A DNA stretch of 64,000 bases, taken from positions 372,001-436,000 of the forward strand of contig PUDQ02000113.1 in assembly GCA_002964805.2 (NCBI GenBank). Reading direction: 5' to 3'. Source of the stretch: Trametes villosa. Its lineage: Eukaryota; Basidiomycota; Agaricomycetes; Polyporales; Polyporaceae. This document shows positions 50,410 to 60,793 of the stretch, in pieces. Under the pieces are notes generated by a model, which was not told where the DNA came from, ran no database searches, and worked only from the letters and a program-made list of their open reading frames with translations. A program made the position numbers and the translations under genes. The first letter of the stretch is position 1; every line of letters begins with the position of its first letter.

Positions 50410-53063
50410 CGCATCGCATAGAGAGCTGCGAGTCGGAGGCGTGGGGGGACCTTCCAACCGCCACAAAGCTGATGTGATATGTTCTCGACCACGTAATCCG
50501 AGCTCGTTTTCACAGGTTTCTCCGCTAAGCGTCTTGCGGAGTGCCTTGCTTTGCAATCCTCGCGGTAGAAGCCGTGTGCTTCCTCGCGCAGCGCGACGTG
50601 CTGGGCCATGAGTGGCCCGCGTAGCTGACAGGAACGGCATGTCGGCGGCGTCGGGCGTTCATTTGCAGGCGCGTTCAAACTTTGTGGGCGGGCGGAGAAT
50701 AGCAACGTGGGTCCGACGCGGGTGGGGTCCCCGTCGGACCTGTGCAAATCTCCTTGTGTGGATTGGCACCGAGGGAGTTCGTTGCCCATACAAAGGCTGC
50801 TCTGCTCACGCGCCCGCGCTTCCTCTCGGCAGGCGCTGTACGCGCAGCTCTAGAGTTCGATGGCGGGCGATTCTAGTTAGATTGATGACCGAAGGGTGAA
50901 CCCATGATAGTAGATATGACGCAAGAAAGTTTATCGTGGGCGGGGCGGCCGTGGAACGTGCTACCAAACGAGTTCGGCGCGTCGGTACTAGTATGGCGGA
51001 GCGCGCGTCCCTGTGATCCGTAGGCGCGAGCATCGACCATTAGGTATGTCTTGCTCCAGAACTCTCACAAACACACACCTGATTCTGGCCTTCACAGGTT
51101 TCCCCGCTGCACCGCCCGTCGCCCGTCCACACCTATTCGCCCGAGCGCCGCCCCCCCTCGCGCCCTCGGAAGGGACTAGTCTTCCTTGGCCCTTGAAGGT
51201 ACCGCAAAGGACGACCCGCGCTTTCCCCATCCGGGGCTTATCGGTGCTATGAACAGCTCGGCACACAGGTAGACCGGACCGCGGCGGGAGAGCAGGCGAG
51301 TGACAGTTTCCTTCAACCCCTATCCGCCTCGGAACCAAATCCGTGACCGATCTCGCTATGTGTGCGAATCCGCGAAGGCGTCCCGCCTCGATTGCGCTGA
51401 TTGAGTTCGGCAGGCCCCCGGGACACGTCGTCCCTCTGCTTGGAATCGCCCGCGGCGCGGCTGCGAATCGGCGGGGTCGGATGGCTGGCCTGCAGGGGCC
51501 CCTCTTGGGCTGAATCGAAAGTCAGCCACGACATGTCTTCGGCGTCCGGCTGCGGCTTGCCACATAGCTATCAGTATGGATCTCGGCGCACCCGTGCGCT
51601 CAGGAGCCTCTGGCGGCATTCGCACCGCTACTTCGCACAAATCGTGAGTCAATGTGTCTTCTCCGGCCGCGCAATCTGCTGATGCCACAGGATACCCGTC
51701 GCCTCAGCCCCGTCACAGTCATGGACGCCCCGCCCGGGTCGCAGATACGACGCAGCAGGCAGCGCTCCGAGAAGCCTTCCGGGCCCCGACGTCATCAGCA
51801 GCGCACCTCCCCCGCTAAACGACCCAAGCGAGCGAGCGACGAGCAGCGTGCCCGTGGCGGTGCCAAATTCAATACGCGGGCGACGACAGCGCCCGCCCGC
51901 ACGGGCGCGACTAGCTCCCGCCACCGGCGCCATCGCCCGCCACCGTCCCCGGCACCTGATCGACGGCTTGGTACGCGGACACCTCCCCGCCAGGCCAGGT
52001 CCGCCGCGGTGCCAGGTTCGTCTCCGGCCAAGGATCTCCTGCGGCACGCACAGCGGTCCGCCGCGACGGAGACAGATGCCTTCGGCCGGAGACCGTTCAT
52101 CATGGACTTGATCCTCGGGGGGCGGCCGGTGGTCCTGCAGTACGGGGAGGACGCGATTCTGGAGGCCATAGAGCTGAGCCGCGATGCCCTGCGACCTGCT
52201 ACAGGCTACCCCGAACCCGAGGACGAGCGCAGTCTGGCCACGCTGCAAGGGGACGGACGATCCGCAAACGCCGGCACAGCAGGCGTGGTCGACAAGACGC
52301 CGCAGCGTGTATATCGAGTGTCTGCGGAGCGGTCGACGGCGGTTTGGACACAACACGACACGTCCCCGCCATGATGACTTCCGGCAAGCCAAGTCCCTTG
52401 TCTGTCATCCGGTGCGCCGCAGCACATGTGTGGAGGAGGGGAGGAAGCCCGGGCGAGGGCGCGCCTGCGGCGGGTATTGTCTGTCGGGCTTATTGGTCGC
52501 TCGGAATGGGAATTTTGTGCTTCTACCGCAGTGCGGATTCTGCGCTGCGTTGTCATATGTCGTCTTCGTAAACCGTGTACCGGACGTGCGCGCGGAAGTG
52601 ACTCATGTTTTCTGCATCTGTCCGGCCCTGCGTCCTGATCTGAGCGGCTTGGAGCCGCCATGGCGGCGACTCCGCCGCGCCGCCATCCTACTTTCCCGAT
52701 CCGGACGGCATACCCTCCTCGCCCGCATGCCTCCCGCGCAATTCTTGATGAGATATTGAGATGATCAGAATGGAATCCAGCAAGGTTCAACGTTCGACGC
52801 GCGTAATAGATATTCACGAAACCACATACAGCCAGAAGCAAGCCGGCGCACAAGAAGGCAGTACAGGTGCTGCGCGGGGGCCGTAACAGGCAGCAGTCGA
52901 AGATGCTCGGACGTATTACATATCGCAGGTCTGGGGCACATGAAAACGCATGAGTTTTGGGCGGGCAGAAGGCGCAGGGCGGTGACAATCTGTCAAGGAG
53001 AGGACCGTACCGGAAGGCTAGGGTTACAGAAGCGAGGTGGGCACCTCGGTGGGCAGTGGCGCC
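50410..53063. other. 2.65-kb convergent region, mostly non-coding
   Basis: This is the longest gene-poor stretch in the window, between the 3' ends of NDUFS8 and the INO80F-domain gene. It is GC-rich, with one 240-codon plus-strand frame described separately. A GTCCGACG...CGTCGGAC inverted repeat lies near 50711-50742. No transposon ends were recognised. Confidence 0.4.
51652..52374 (+). CDS. Unrecognised ORF, Arg/Pro-rich
   Basis: A continuous open frame of 240 codons in an otherwise gene-poor stretch. The N-terminal two thirds is basic and low-complexity (Arg, Pro, Ser, Ala), perhaps disordered. The later part looks more protein-like (RRPFIMDLILGGRPVVLQYG, EDAILEAIELSRDALRPATG). A more plausible start is the Met at 51721 (MDAPPGSQIRRS). 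No homology is recognised, and the minus strand is equally open (51649-52392), which weakens the call. Such mirrored frames are common in GC-rich DNA. It may be spurious, a lineage-specific gene or part of a decayed element. Confidence 0.25.
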   Translation: MCLLRPRNLLMPQDTRRLSPVTVMDAPPGSQIRRSRQRSEKPSGPRRHQQRTSPAKRPKRASDEQRARGGAKFNTRATTAPARTGATSSRHRRHRPPPSPAPDRRLGTRTPPRQARSAAVPGSSPAKDLLRHAQRSAATETDAFGRRPFIMDLILGGRPVVLQYGEDAILEAIELSRDALRPATGYPEPEDERSLATLQGDGRSANAGTAGVVDKTPQRVYRVSAERSTAVWTQHDTSPP

Positions 53064-54903
53064 CTACGCGTCCTCTTCCATCCGCTCATCCGGCAAGTCG
53101 TCTCCCTTCCCGGACGCGGGGTGCCCGGCATCGTCATCCTCGTCGGCGTGTGCGCGCTTGGGGGCCCTGTTGCCGCTGGCGGCGTTCGCAGTACCGCGGG
53201 AAGCCGCCCCACCCTCGTTGACAGCGCGGGGCTCGCTCTCGTAGCGGCCATCGATCTCCATCTCATCTCGCGAGCGTTTGCGTGCCTCCGGGGAAGATCC
53301 CGGGGGCCCATCTGCGGAGTCGCGGGAGCCCGGGCCCTGGGGACGGTCTTCGTCGGTGTAGCGCGGGTCGCGTTCGATGCCGAGGAGGTTCGACACCTGT
53401 GGCGCGTATCCCCTCGATGAACGCTCGGGATCGTGAGCCTGTCCAGAGGTAGGACGCGAGACGTCCCTGCTTGCGCCGTTTCGGGGAAGACGTCCAGGCG
53501 ATCCAGAGCGGGAGAGAGCGTGCGCGCGCATGAGCGCCTCCTCCTCAGCTATGAGCGCCGCCTCTTCGCGCCGTTCCCTCTCCTCACGTTGGCGCAACTC
53601 AATCGCGCGCTCCTCCTCGCGCTCGCGCTCGAGTTCGCGCTGATATTGAAGCTCTTGCTGGACTTCCCAGTCCCGCTCGTCGCGTTCCCGGTGGATGTGG
53701 GCGCCCGGGCCGATGCGCTGATGGTTGTGGAGACGCGATCCGTGGGAATGGGCGGAGGGAGAGACGATCGGTGGCGAAGACGGGACGTTTTGCTGTGGAA
53801 TCTGGATAGGCGGAGGCGGTAGTTGCTGGACATGCGAGTGCGGGTAGTCCTGTGCATCGTGCCGCCGACCACGGTGTCCCGTCTGCGGCTCCCCAGGAAT
53901 ATTTGGGCTGCGGCTGTGGACTGAGTACGTGCCACCAGATGCATCTATGCGCGAATTGCCCCCGGCGACAGTATCTAGATCCGGGCGAGCCGAGGACGAG
54001 CGCGATTGGTGGGAGGAGCTGCTGTGCGAGTGCGACTTGTGCGACGGCGGTGGCCGGGCTGGCGCGTACGGGTATCCGTGGACCTGGTGGTCATTAGGCG
54101 GAGCCGACTCGGGAGGCGCTTCTTGAGAATGCTGCAGCAGCGGGACCATGGGTGGCGGTGGCGGGAGCTGGCGCGCAGGGTCGTAGCCAGGGCCTGAGTC
54201 ATGGCGGAAACCGTGTACGAGAGGTACGCCATGCGGCGGAGGTGGTCCTGAGGGAACCGCAACTCCGCGGGAGTCTACGATGGGCGTGTCTTCGATCGCG
54301 ACCACTCTTCCGTCAGGGCCAGTAATGAGTCGAGCGGTCGGGTGCGCGCGCATGTACTCGGAGACCTCGCGGTCGTTGGGATCTATCACACGAGCATGCT
54401 CTGGCGGTACCGGAGGCTGTGGGTGGAAGATGGGGTCTTGCTCCGCAGGCAGTTCCTGGGTATGTCTGCCCGGAGTGGGAGGCACGGCGGCCAGCCGTTC
54501 GTACAGGATGCTGAGATGTTCGACCGACGTGTCAGGAAAGTGCTTGGTGTTACTTGCCATAGGGGGACGTACGCTCGCTCCAGGTTCATCCGACGAATGT
54601 TCTTCTTGGCCAATAACAACTTGAAGTACAGCCTGTCATTATCCTGCAAGCAGGTAGGAGGGCCCGCCCGCACGGTCAGACGTGTTCGAGGAGCCTTGTG
54701 CTGCTGTGACTCACCGACTCGATCTCCTTGACCTTCTTCTTTAGCTCCTTGTACTTGGCCTGGTACTTGACGTCCTCGGCGCCAGCTGTTATGCCCATGA
54801 TGCTGCGCTGCTTCTGCTTTCTGTCATAGTGCGAGGAGATGGAGGGGTTGACGGGGTAGGGCGTGTTGTACGAGGGATTGGGGGACGGCGGACGTGGCAG
54901 CAT
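53064..54903 (-). CDS. INO80 complex subunit F-domain protein
   Basis: Probable accessory subunit of the INO80 chromatin remodeller in the nucleus. Exon 1 (start 54903, MLPRPPSPNPSYNTPYPVNP) ends DVKYQAKYKELKKKVKEIES. Exon 2 is DNDRLYFKLLLAKKNIRRMN, and exon 3 continues LERA-ILYERLAAVPPTPG. Together these make the INO80F domain (coiled coil, 'DND.L..K.L.AK..I.RM.LERA.LYERL'). About 480 residues of Pro/Ser/His/Arg-rich disordered sequence follow, with a Glu/Arg-rich coiled-coil stretch near 53560-53690. The C-terminus is acidic with basic islands such as RKRSRDE and APKRAHADEDDD. Metazoan TFPT and yeast subunits share only this short domain, so the subunit assignment rests on it. Confidence 0.82.
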
Positions 54904-55535
54904 GGTGGCGACGAGAGAAGGAGGCGGAGGCGCAGCAAGAGCCGTGTCTGAGCTTAGCTGTCACCATGTTGGCGGAGGACGTTTCGTATGAACTTCCCAT
55001 ACAGAGACGCGCTTCCGGCCGTTTGCGGAAGGTTCGCTTAACACGCCTCCCCCAGCTTGCCCCTCTTTCCCAGTGCACCTTAATTAAACTCGTACACATG
55101 CTACGTGCACCGCGTGTAGCGATGCTGTTCTCTATGCATTTTATGCAGCCGTGGCATGGCGCGGTGGATATTCAGCCATCGGACGTATAGGAGATGCCGT
55201 ATACGCCCCCGCCGCCACGTGGGTTGGCGTGAGGGAACACGAGGCGCCCGTCCCACATACCGCTTTACCTCGAACCAGCTCGATCCTGCTTGCCTTGTGT
55301 GTCTCCGCCGCGCTGCGCTGCCTCCTACCCCTTCACACTGTGCTGCCGAGATAGGGCTGGATCGTCTTTGAGTGACTCGGAACCAAGGATCGCCTAACCA
55401 GTAAGTTGGATGCTCCATGGCGTGTGGTTGGGCTGCAGATATCCTGACAAAACCGATGCTTCGCAGTGTCAACACCATTCAGACAGTGAGCTATTGTCCG
55501 ACGCTTCCGTGACGCGCTGAAACCAAAGACGCGCG
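54904..55535. other. divergent promoter region, INO80F gene / NDUFA13
   Basis: The region lies between two divergent starts and should contain both promoters. No gene is recognised. A first non-coding or very short exon of NDUFA13 could lie at its right end, since the conserved protein begins just after an acceptor-like GATGCAG. Confidence 0.4.
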
Positions 55536-56214
55536 ATGCGATGCAGGGATATGCCTCCCGCAGGCGGTTTCGAGGCTGTCAAGTACAAGCGCAACCTGCC
55601 GTTCCGCGGACCGAGTGGGCTCGTTATTCTCGGCGGTGTCACGGCGGTCTGCGCCTATGGGTTCTATCGCGTTGGAAAGGGCAACCTTGAGAAGAGGTAC
55701 GTGGAAAGTTTGCGCTCGTTTGGCACGTCGGGCGCAGGTCAGGCGGTCGTTAAACGTGGGCAGTTATGGGCCCGCCCAACGGGGAACGTGGCCTTCTCAG
55801 GATCCGACCGCGCGATGGGTCTTATCAGTGACAAATCTGGCTTGGGCCCCGCGCCGTTTCCAGCGCGCACGGTACTGATACGGCCTTGCTTCACAGGGAG
55901 CTCCAGCGCGAGAAGGTGTGGTCGCGCATTCACTTGGTCCCTCTTCTCCTGGCGGAGGGCGACCGTGACGCGTACCGACGTCAGCAAGCGGCGCTTGCAC
56001 GAGAGAGGGAGATCATGAAGGATGTGCCGGGCTGGGAGGTCAGTGTCGTCTCGAACGGGCCGATGGGACAATGTTCGTGTTTGCTGATAGCATGGTTCTC
56101 CGGGGTGGTTCCGTTCGGCTCTCGACTGCGACGCACGCACACGCACGACAGGCGGGTAAGAGTGTCTACAACAAGCCCAACCACCGGTCTGCGGAGACGA
56201 TCGTGGTTATATGA
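55536..56214 (+). CDS. ndufa13: Mitochondrial complex I subunit NDUFA13 / GRIM-19 homologue
   Basis: Single-span accessory subunit of complex I in the inner mitochondrial membrane. The conserved N-terminus is DMPPAGGFEAVKYKRNLPFR, then GPSGLVILGGVTAVCAYGFY is the membrane helix, followed by RVGKGNLEKR. An intron joins in phase (AG|G) to ELQREKVWSRIHLVPLLLAE, then REREIMKDVPGWE. The last exon is AGKSVYNKPNHRSAETIVVI with a stop at 56212-56214. The ATG at 55536 gives MRCRDMPPAGG. Relatives often begin with a few other residues spliced before DMPP, so the first residues are uncertain. Length is about 125 residues. Confidence 0.9.
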
Positions 56215-57148
56215 TCACGGTAGCGCGTTTTCCTTGTATCACCTCGTCGAGCAATCCGAATCAGCCGTTGATGAGCCACAGCTTCGAAACTTGTGGATGG
56301 ATGATGAGAGACTCGTGGCCGGGGCTCTATTTGTCGCGCGCTCGGGCACGGCCTGTCAGGCCACTGACGAGCGAGCGCGAGGGAGCTAGACGCGATTCCG
56401 CCGAGATGACCCACTGACGGCGATGCGCCCAAGCCTCAGCCACTGCGGCCGGACGCCGGCGTCCGGAGGGACAATGGGGGGCGGGCCTGCCCGGGCGCGC
56501 GGGACGGTCCTGCCGGATGCGGTCCATCATGCTGCGTCCCGCCGGGGGCCAAAAGGGGACTGATTTAGGGCAAGCCCGGGACGGCGGCGCGGTCGGATGG
56601 TGAGTCGGAGTCGGTGTGACTGCGGCTACGCGGCCGATCGAATATTTCGCTGACACGCCAGCTGCAGCGCAGACAGCCAGCGGACGCCTGACAAACCGTA
56701 ACGCCAGCCCTGGCAGGACAGCCCGCGCCACGCCTGCCTATCCTCGAGCCGCCGCGCGCGCCAGGCCGATTCGCCGATAGCGTTCGCAGCAGCGCCCCGC
56801 CACGTCGGGCAACTGCATGTCACGCCGGGCCCAGGATACGGAGGAGCCATCCGTCGTCGAGAGGAGTGCGATCACGAGGAGTCAGTCGTGCACAGGTGAG
56901 CGTGCTTCTGCCGACGATCCAGAGTGACGCTTCCATATGTCCAGCTACGCTTTCACAGGCAGCGGACCCGTCGCAACTGGAATATCCCATAACGGGCTCG
57001 CTGCAATCCGCCCGGGAAAGGAAAGAGGCCTGAAACTCTCCGGATTCCCGTGCACCTGCATCTATACTAGATCTCGAGCCTCCCAATCCCGCTGATTCTC
57101 ACCACCGAGTCAGCAGCAAACGAGGTACCGAACACTACTTAATCCGCC
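56215..57148. other. 930-bp region upstream of the Exp1-like gene
   Basis: The region lies between NDUFA13 and the HMG-box gene, both plus strand. No coding sequence is recognised. It is GC-rich and would form the long upstream region of a probable developmental regulator. Confidence 0.4.
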
Positions 57149-59310
57149 ATGGCTCAAATACCGCGCTTTCGAAGGCCGCCATCGCTTTGCAACATACCCC
57201 CCCTTCTCAGATCATTCCAAGCCCGCCCCCGCAGACGCGCCTGCTTTCCCACCCTCGCGCCTTCTCCGCCAACCTACGCGTCCCCGCCTGCGCCATCCCA
57301 TATAAGGCCCCGACCATTTCCTCCGCATCCCCGTATACTCCCTCCTTCCTCGACACCCCCAATGCCCGCATCCCCCTTCTACCACCGCGACGACGATCGC
57401 GACGCAACGCACATCACCCTCGCAGCCTCCGACATGTCTCTTAGAGACCACTCGCCCATGTTCGCCTTTGACGACGTCCACTACTCCCCCGTTGTCTCAG
57501 ACGCCGACGCAATGATGTTTGGCCTCGACCTCGACGACGCGTTCAACCAGGAGAGCAAGCCGCAGTTGTCATGGGACTCGCCGTACCCCAACTACAGCAT
57601 GTCGTCCATCCCCTTCCCCGGCTCGCCCGACTCGACGACCAGCCAGCTCGAGCCGATGTCAAGTGGCCACACCCGGCGCTTCGACTCGACCTTCTCCAAC
57701 TCCTCCTCGAACTACTACCCCCCGACGCCAGAGTTTAGCGAGTCCGCGCTGTACTCGAACTGGATCGCCGACCCCGACGCGCCGCGGACCGCGTCTGTGC
57801 CGATTCCCATCCCCGGCGGCCATGCGCAGTCACCGACATTGTCGTCATCGCTTGCCGCCTACAGTGAGAACTCGGCCTACTTCCCTGACGTCTCGCCATT
57901 TTCCCCGACGACCGCCTACGCCGCACTACAGCCACTCCCGCTTTCGCCGCCCGAGGACACGCTCATGATGGAACAGCTGCGCACCGAGCTCTCCGGCGCC
58001 GTCTCTCCGCCCGCGAACCTCTTCGCCGACCCGAGTGCGCCATCCTGGGCTTCGCAGCTGTGGGCCGCACACTCGACCGTGCCTTCTCCCGGAGCTCCGG
58101 TGCCTATCGGGCCCCTATCTTCAGAAGACAACTTCGCGACCCAAAGGCAGCGAGTTCCTGTGCGAAGAGGCACCCCGGTCACACATCTGTTCCAGTCTTC
58201 TAGCGCGCCTTCGCCGTCCCACGCGCGTCCGCCGCTGCTGCACTCGCACTCGCGCCCATACAGCACCAGGCGGTCCGAGTCGATCAGCGAGCACGACGAT
58301 CGCGACGCCACTGTCCGCCGGAAGAAGCGCCCAGTGGAGGAGGGCGAGGAGCAGCCGCCGCGAGAGAAGCGTTCTGAGAGCCGTAAGTCTGTCTCATTCA
58401 TTCCGCGCTATACACGTGATACCGACACGTCAATACAGCTCCCCTCAAGTCGACGCTTCGCCCGCCCAAACTGGCGCCCTCGGCGTGGCAGCTGTATTTC
58501 ACCGATTGGATCCAGCGGCACCAAGCTTCCAGTTCGAAGAAGCTGAACGTCGCGCAGGCCGCTAAAGAGGCCGGGCAGGAGTACGCCAAGCTGTCCCCCG
58601 AGGACAAAGAGGTGCGCGTCTCCCCTTCTCATGCTGATGCTCGGATAGATTGTGACCAAACCCTTCACGCGTGCAGCCGTACAGACGTCGCTCTCAGGAG
58701 GCCAAGGAAGCTCGGGAGCGCGAACTCAATGCGTACATGCGCACCCTGACGCCGGAGGACATCAAGCGCGAGAACCAGTACCGGACTGCGCAGCGCAAGG
58801 CGGGGAAGTCGCGCAAGGGGAATCTCAAGGACCCGAACGCGCCGAAGAAACCGCTGAGCGCGTACTTCATGTTTCTGCAGCGCATCCGGTCGGATCCCGA
58901 GCTGGTCAAGGAGGTTTTCGGCGACGAGACCGAGACGACGAAGCAGAGCGTCTTGGCCGCAGGCAAGTGGCGCTCGATGACTGATGAACAGCGCAAGGTA
59001 AGCTAGTGCGACGCCGTCGACGTTTCGCGCTATAACTGACCCTGATCATCACAGCCTTTCCTTGCGCAGGCCGAGCAGGAGAAGCTCGAGTACGAGTCCG
59101 CGCGTAAGCTGTATGAGGAGGGCACGACGGGTTACGGCACGAGCATCAACTTCAGCATCCTCCCCGGAAGCCCCATCAATCTCATGCCGATCCCGAGGAA
59201 CACCCCACACCCGCTCAAGCAGGAGGCGCTCAGCTCGGAGAGCGAGAGCGATGACTTCATGCCGGACGACGGCGCCGACCATACCCTTGCTTCCCACCGG
59301 CGTCGTTGAG
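57149..59310 (+). CDS. exp1: Exp1-like transcription factor with two HMG boxes
   Basis: HMG1/2-type nuclear protein. In Coprinopsis cinerea the homologue Exp1 controls cap expansion and autolysis of the fruiting body. A long Ser/Pro/Asp-rich N-terminal half (MFGLDLDDAFNQESKPQLSW, SNSSSNYYPPTPEFSESALY) may be an activation region. A basic patch RRKKRPVEEGEEQ precedes HMG box 1 (LAPSAWQLYFTDWIQRHQ, AAKEAGQEYAKLSPEDKEPY). Box 2 starts DPNAPKKPLSAYFMFLQRIR and runs to KWRSMTDEQRKPFLAQAEQE. The tail is acidic (SSESESDDFMPDDGADH), with a stop at 59308-59310. Introns interrupt at about 58384, 58612 and 58998. The ATG at 57149 gives an Arg/Pro-rich leader. The in-frame Met at 57362 (MPASPFYHRDDD) is an equally good start. 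Confidence 0.85.
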
Positions 59311-59663
59311 CGTTTGCGATTCGATTCTTTCTTGCTGTTACAGGACTTTCGTCATCCGGTTAGCCGACTGGCGCACGCGAACGATCTTTACCTTCACCTT
59401 TGCCTCGGCTGCGGGGCGTTATGGCGGCGCCCGTGGTCGTGTCTCTTCCTTCGTATGTCTTCTTTTACTCTCTGTTCGCAGCTGTGTACGCAGTACTTAT
59501 GATCATGACGGACCCTATCCATCTTGCATCGTTGTATACCACCACCGCTCCACTCATGCTGTATTGATAGCTCTCACCCTCTCTCTCACCACTGTCTTCG
59601 CTGCTTCGTATATACGTCACGACCTTTTACGACGATCCCCTCTCTCATATGCCACTAGCTACC
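59311..59663. other. convergent 3' region of exp1 and the GNAT gene
   Basis: Tail-to-tail spacer, pyrimidine-rich (CTTTGC, CTCTCTC runs), with no recognised gene. It should contain the 3' UTRs of both neighbours. Confidence 0.5.
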
Positions 59664-60418
59664 CTAATCCGATAGCGACAGGCGAGCGACCATCTTCTGA
59701 TGAGGAGCCCCGTCTTCATCGAACTCGTCACCCTGTAGATTGCATGCAGATGAACAATGTATTCGTCATCTCATCATTAACCGTACGCGGGTCATGGGCA
59801 CGTCGAGCGTACCTCGGGGACGTAGCCGAATCTGTCAGTGTCACGGGTGTCAATACATGCGCAGCGGTACGGCAGGCCGTAGGAAGACCCAGAGTGCGAG
59901 CACTCACTTGCCATAGAAACCTTTCACTGGTATCTGGGAATGCGCGACGACCTTGACGGTGCCCGGCTCCCCGAGGGTGGCCGCAGAAGCCCTGGCATCG
60001 GACCTGACGTAGGCGTGCAAGGACTCGACGAGTGCTCGCCCGAAGCGGTATTGCCGGAAGTCCTTGAGAACGACGAGACGGGTCAGCTTGTAGTAGCCCG
60101 TGAGTTTCACGCAGCGGATGGTGCCGATGGGCTTGAGGGACGGCACGAGGCGCAGCAATAAATGGGTGGCTGCCTCGGAGTCGTCATACCTAGCGGGCAG
60201 GACGGCGGAGGAGGAAGGGCCCACGGTTGAGGACGAGCAAGGAACGGGCAGGAAGCCGAACGGGCGACGAACTCATCGATCTCGGTCTCGGCAGGGAAGC
60301 CCTGCTCGTGGTGGAAGACGTCGAGGCGGACGTCTAAGCACTGCTGCATGAGCTCTTCGCGGCCCGGCTGGCCAACAGCGGGTACAATGATAATCTCATG
60401 CGCTGGCGGGGTAGACAT
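59664..60418 (-). CDS. GNAT family N-acetyltransferase
   Basis: Acetyl-CoA-dependent N-acetyltransferase; substrate unknown. The start at 60418 reads MSTPPAHEIIIVPAVGQPGR, then CLDVRLDVFHHEQGFPAETE, a block typical of a fungal GNAT subfamily. After an intron come ATHLLLRLVPSLKPIGTIRC, VKLTGYYKLTRLVVLKDFRQ and YRFGRALVESLHAYVR. The RQYRFGRAL segment corresponds to the acetyl-CoA-binding R/Q-x-x-G-x-G/A loop. The C-terminus is spliced KGFYGK-FGYVPEGDEFDEDG and APHQKMVARLSLSD, with a stop at 59664-59666. The exact edge of the first intron is unresolved. Length is about 190 residues with no targeting signal. Confidence 0.87.
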
Positions 60419-60793
60419 TGTTGTGTGCAGCTCGCTGGTCGCGACGACAGTGGGGAGAGGGCGGGCTACGGGCGGACGCGTTCCTTGTGGGTGCGCGCGA
60501 AGGCTTGAAGTCGCGAAGTGACTGTGTCGGGCGGGACGGGCGTCTGCGCGCCGAAACGGGAGGAGCGGAAGAAGCCGAGGCGGTTCTCGAGTCTCTGCTG
60601 GAGTAGACGCTGGCAGACGACCGACGTCGCAGCTCGCTCGCTTTTGTATGTCGTCGCTCGCTCGACTCTCTCTGCCCTCCTCCTGCCTGGTCTTTCAGGT
60701 GCGCATACAGCGAGGTCGCCTGCTGCCCGCGGCGCGTGCTCACCGCCTCTCCGCACAGGGCACTTTCCACCACTCGTTTCGGCGAGTGCGGTG
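60419..60793. other. divergent promoter region, GNAT / PPR gene
   Basis: The region lies between divergent starts of the GNAT gene and the PPR gene. Its right half is pyrimidine-rich (cttttgtatgtc, ctctctctgccctcctcc), typical of fungal leader sequence. No gene is recognised. Confidence 0.45.

Noticed and set aside
52184..52759. Frame containing THVFCICPALRPDLSG, faintly like a LINE C-terminal Cys/His block
   Set aside because: The match is one short motif; the flanking sequence lacks the TREHI..C..Y context seen at the left edge, so a retroelement call is not supported.
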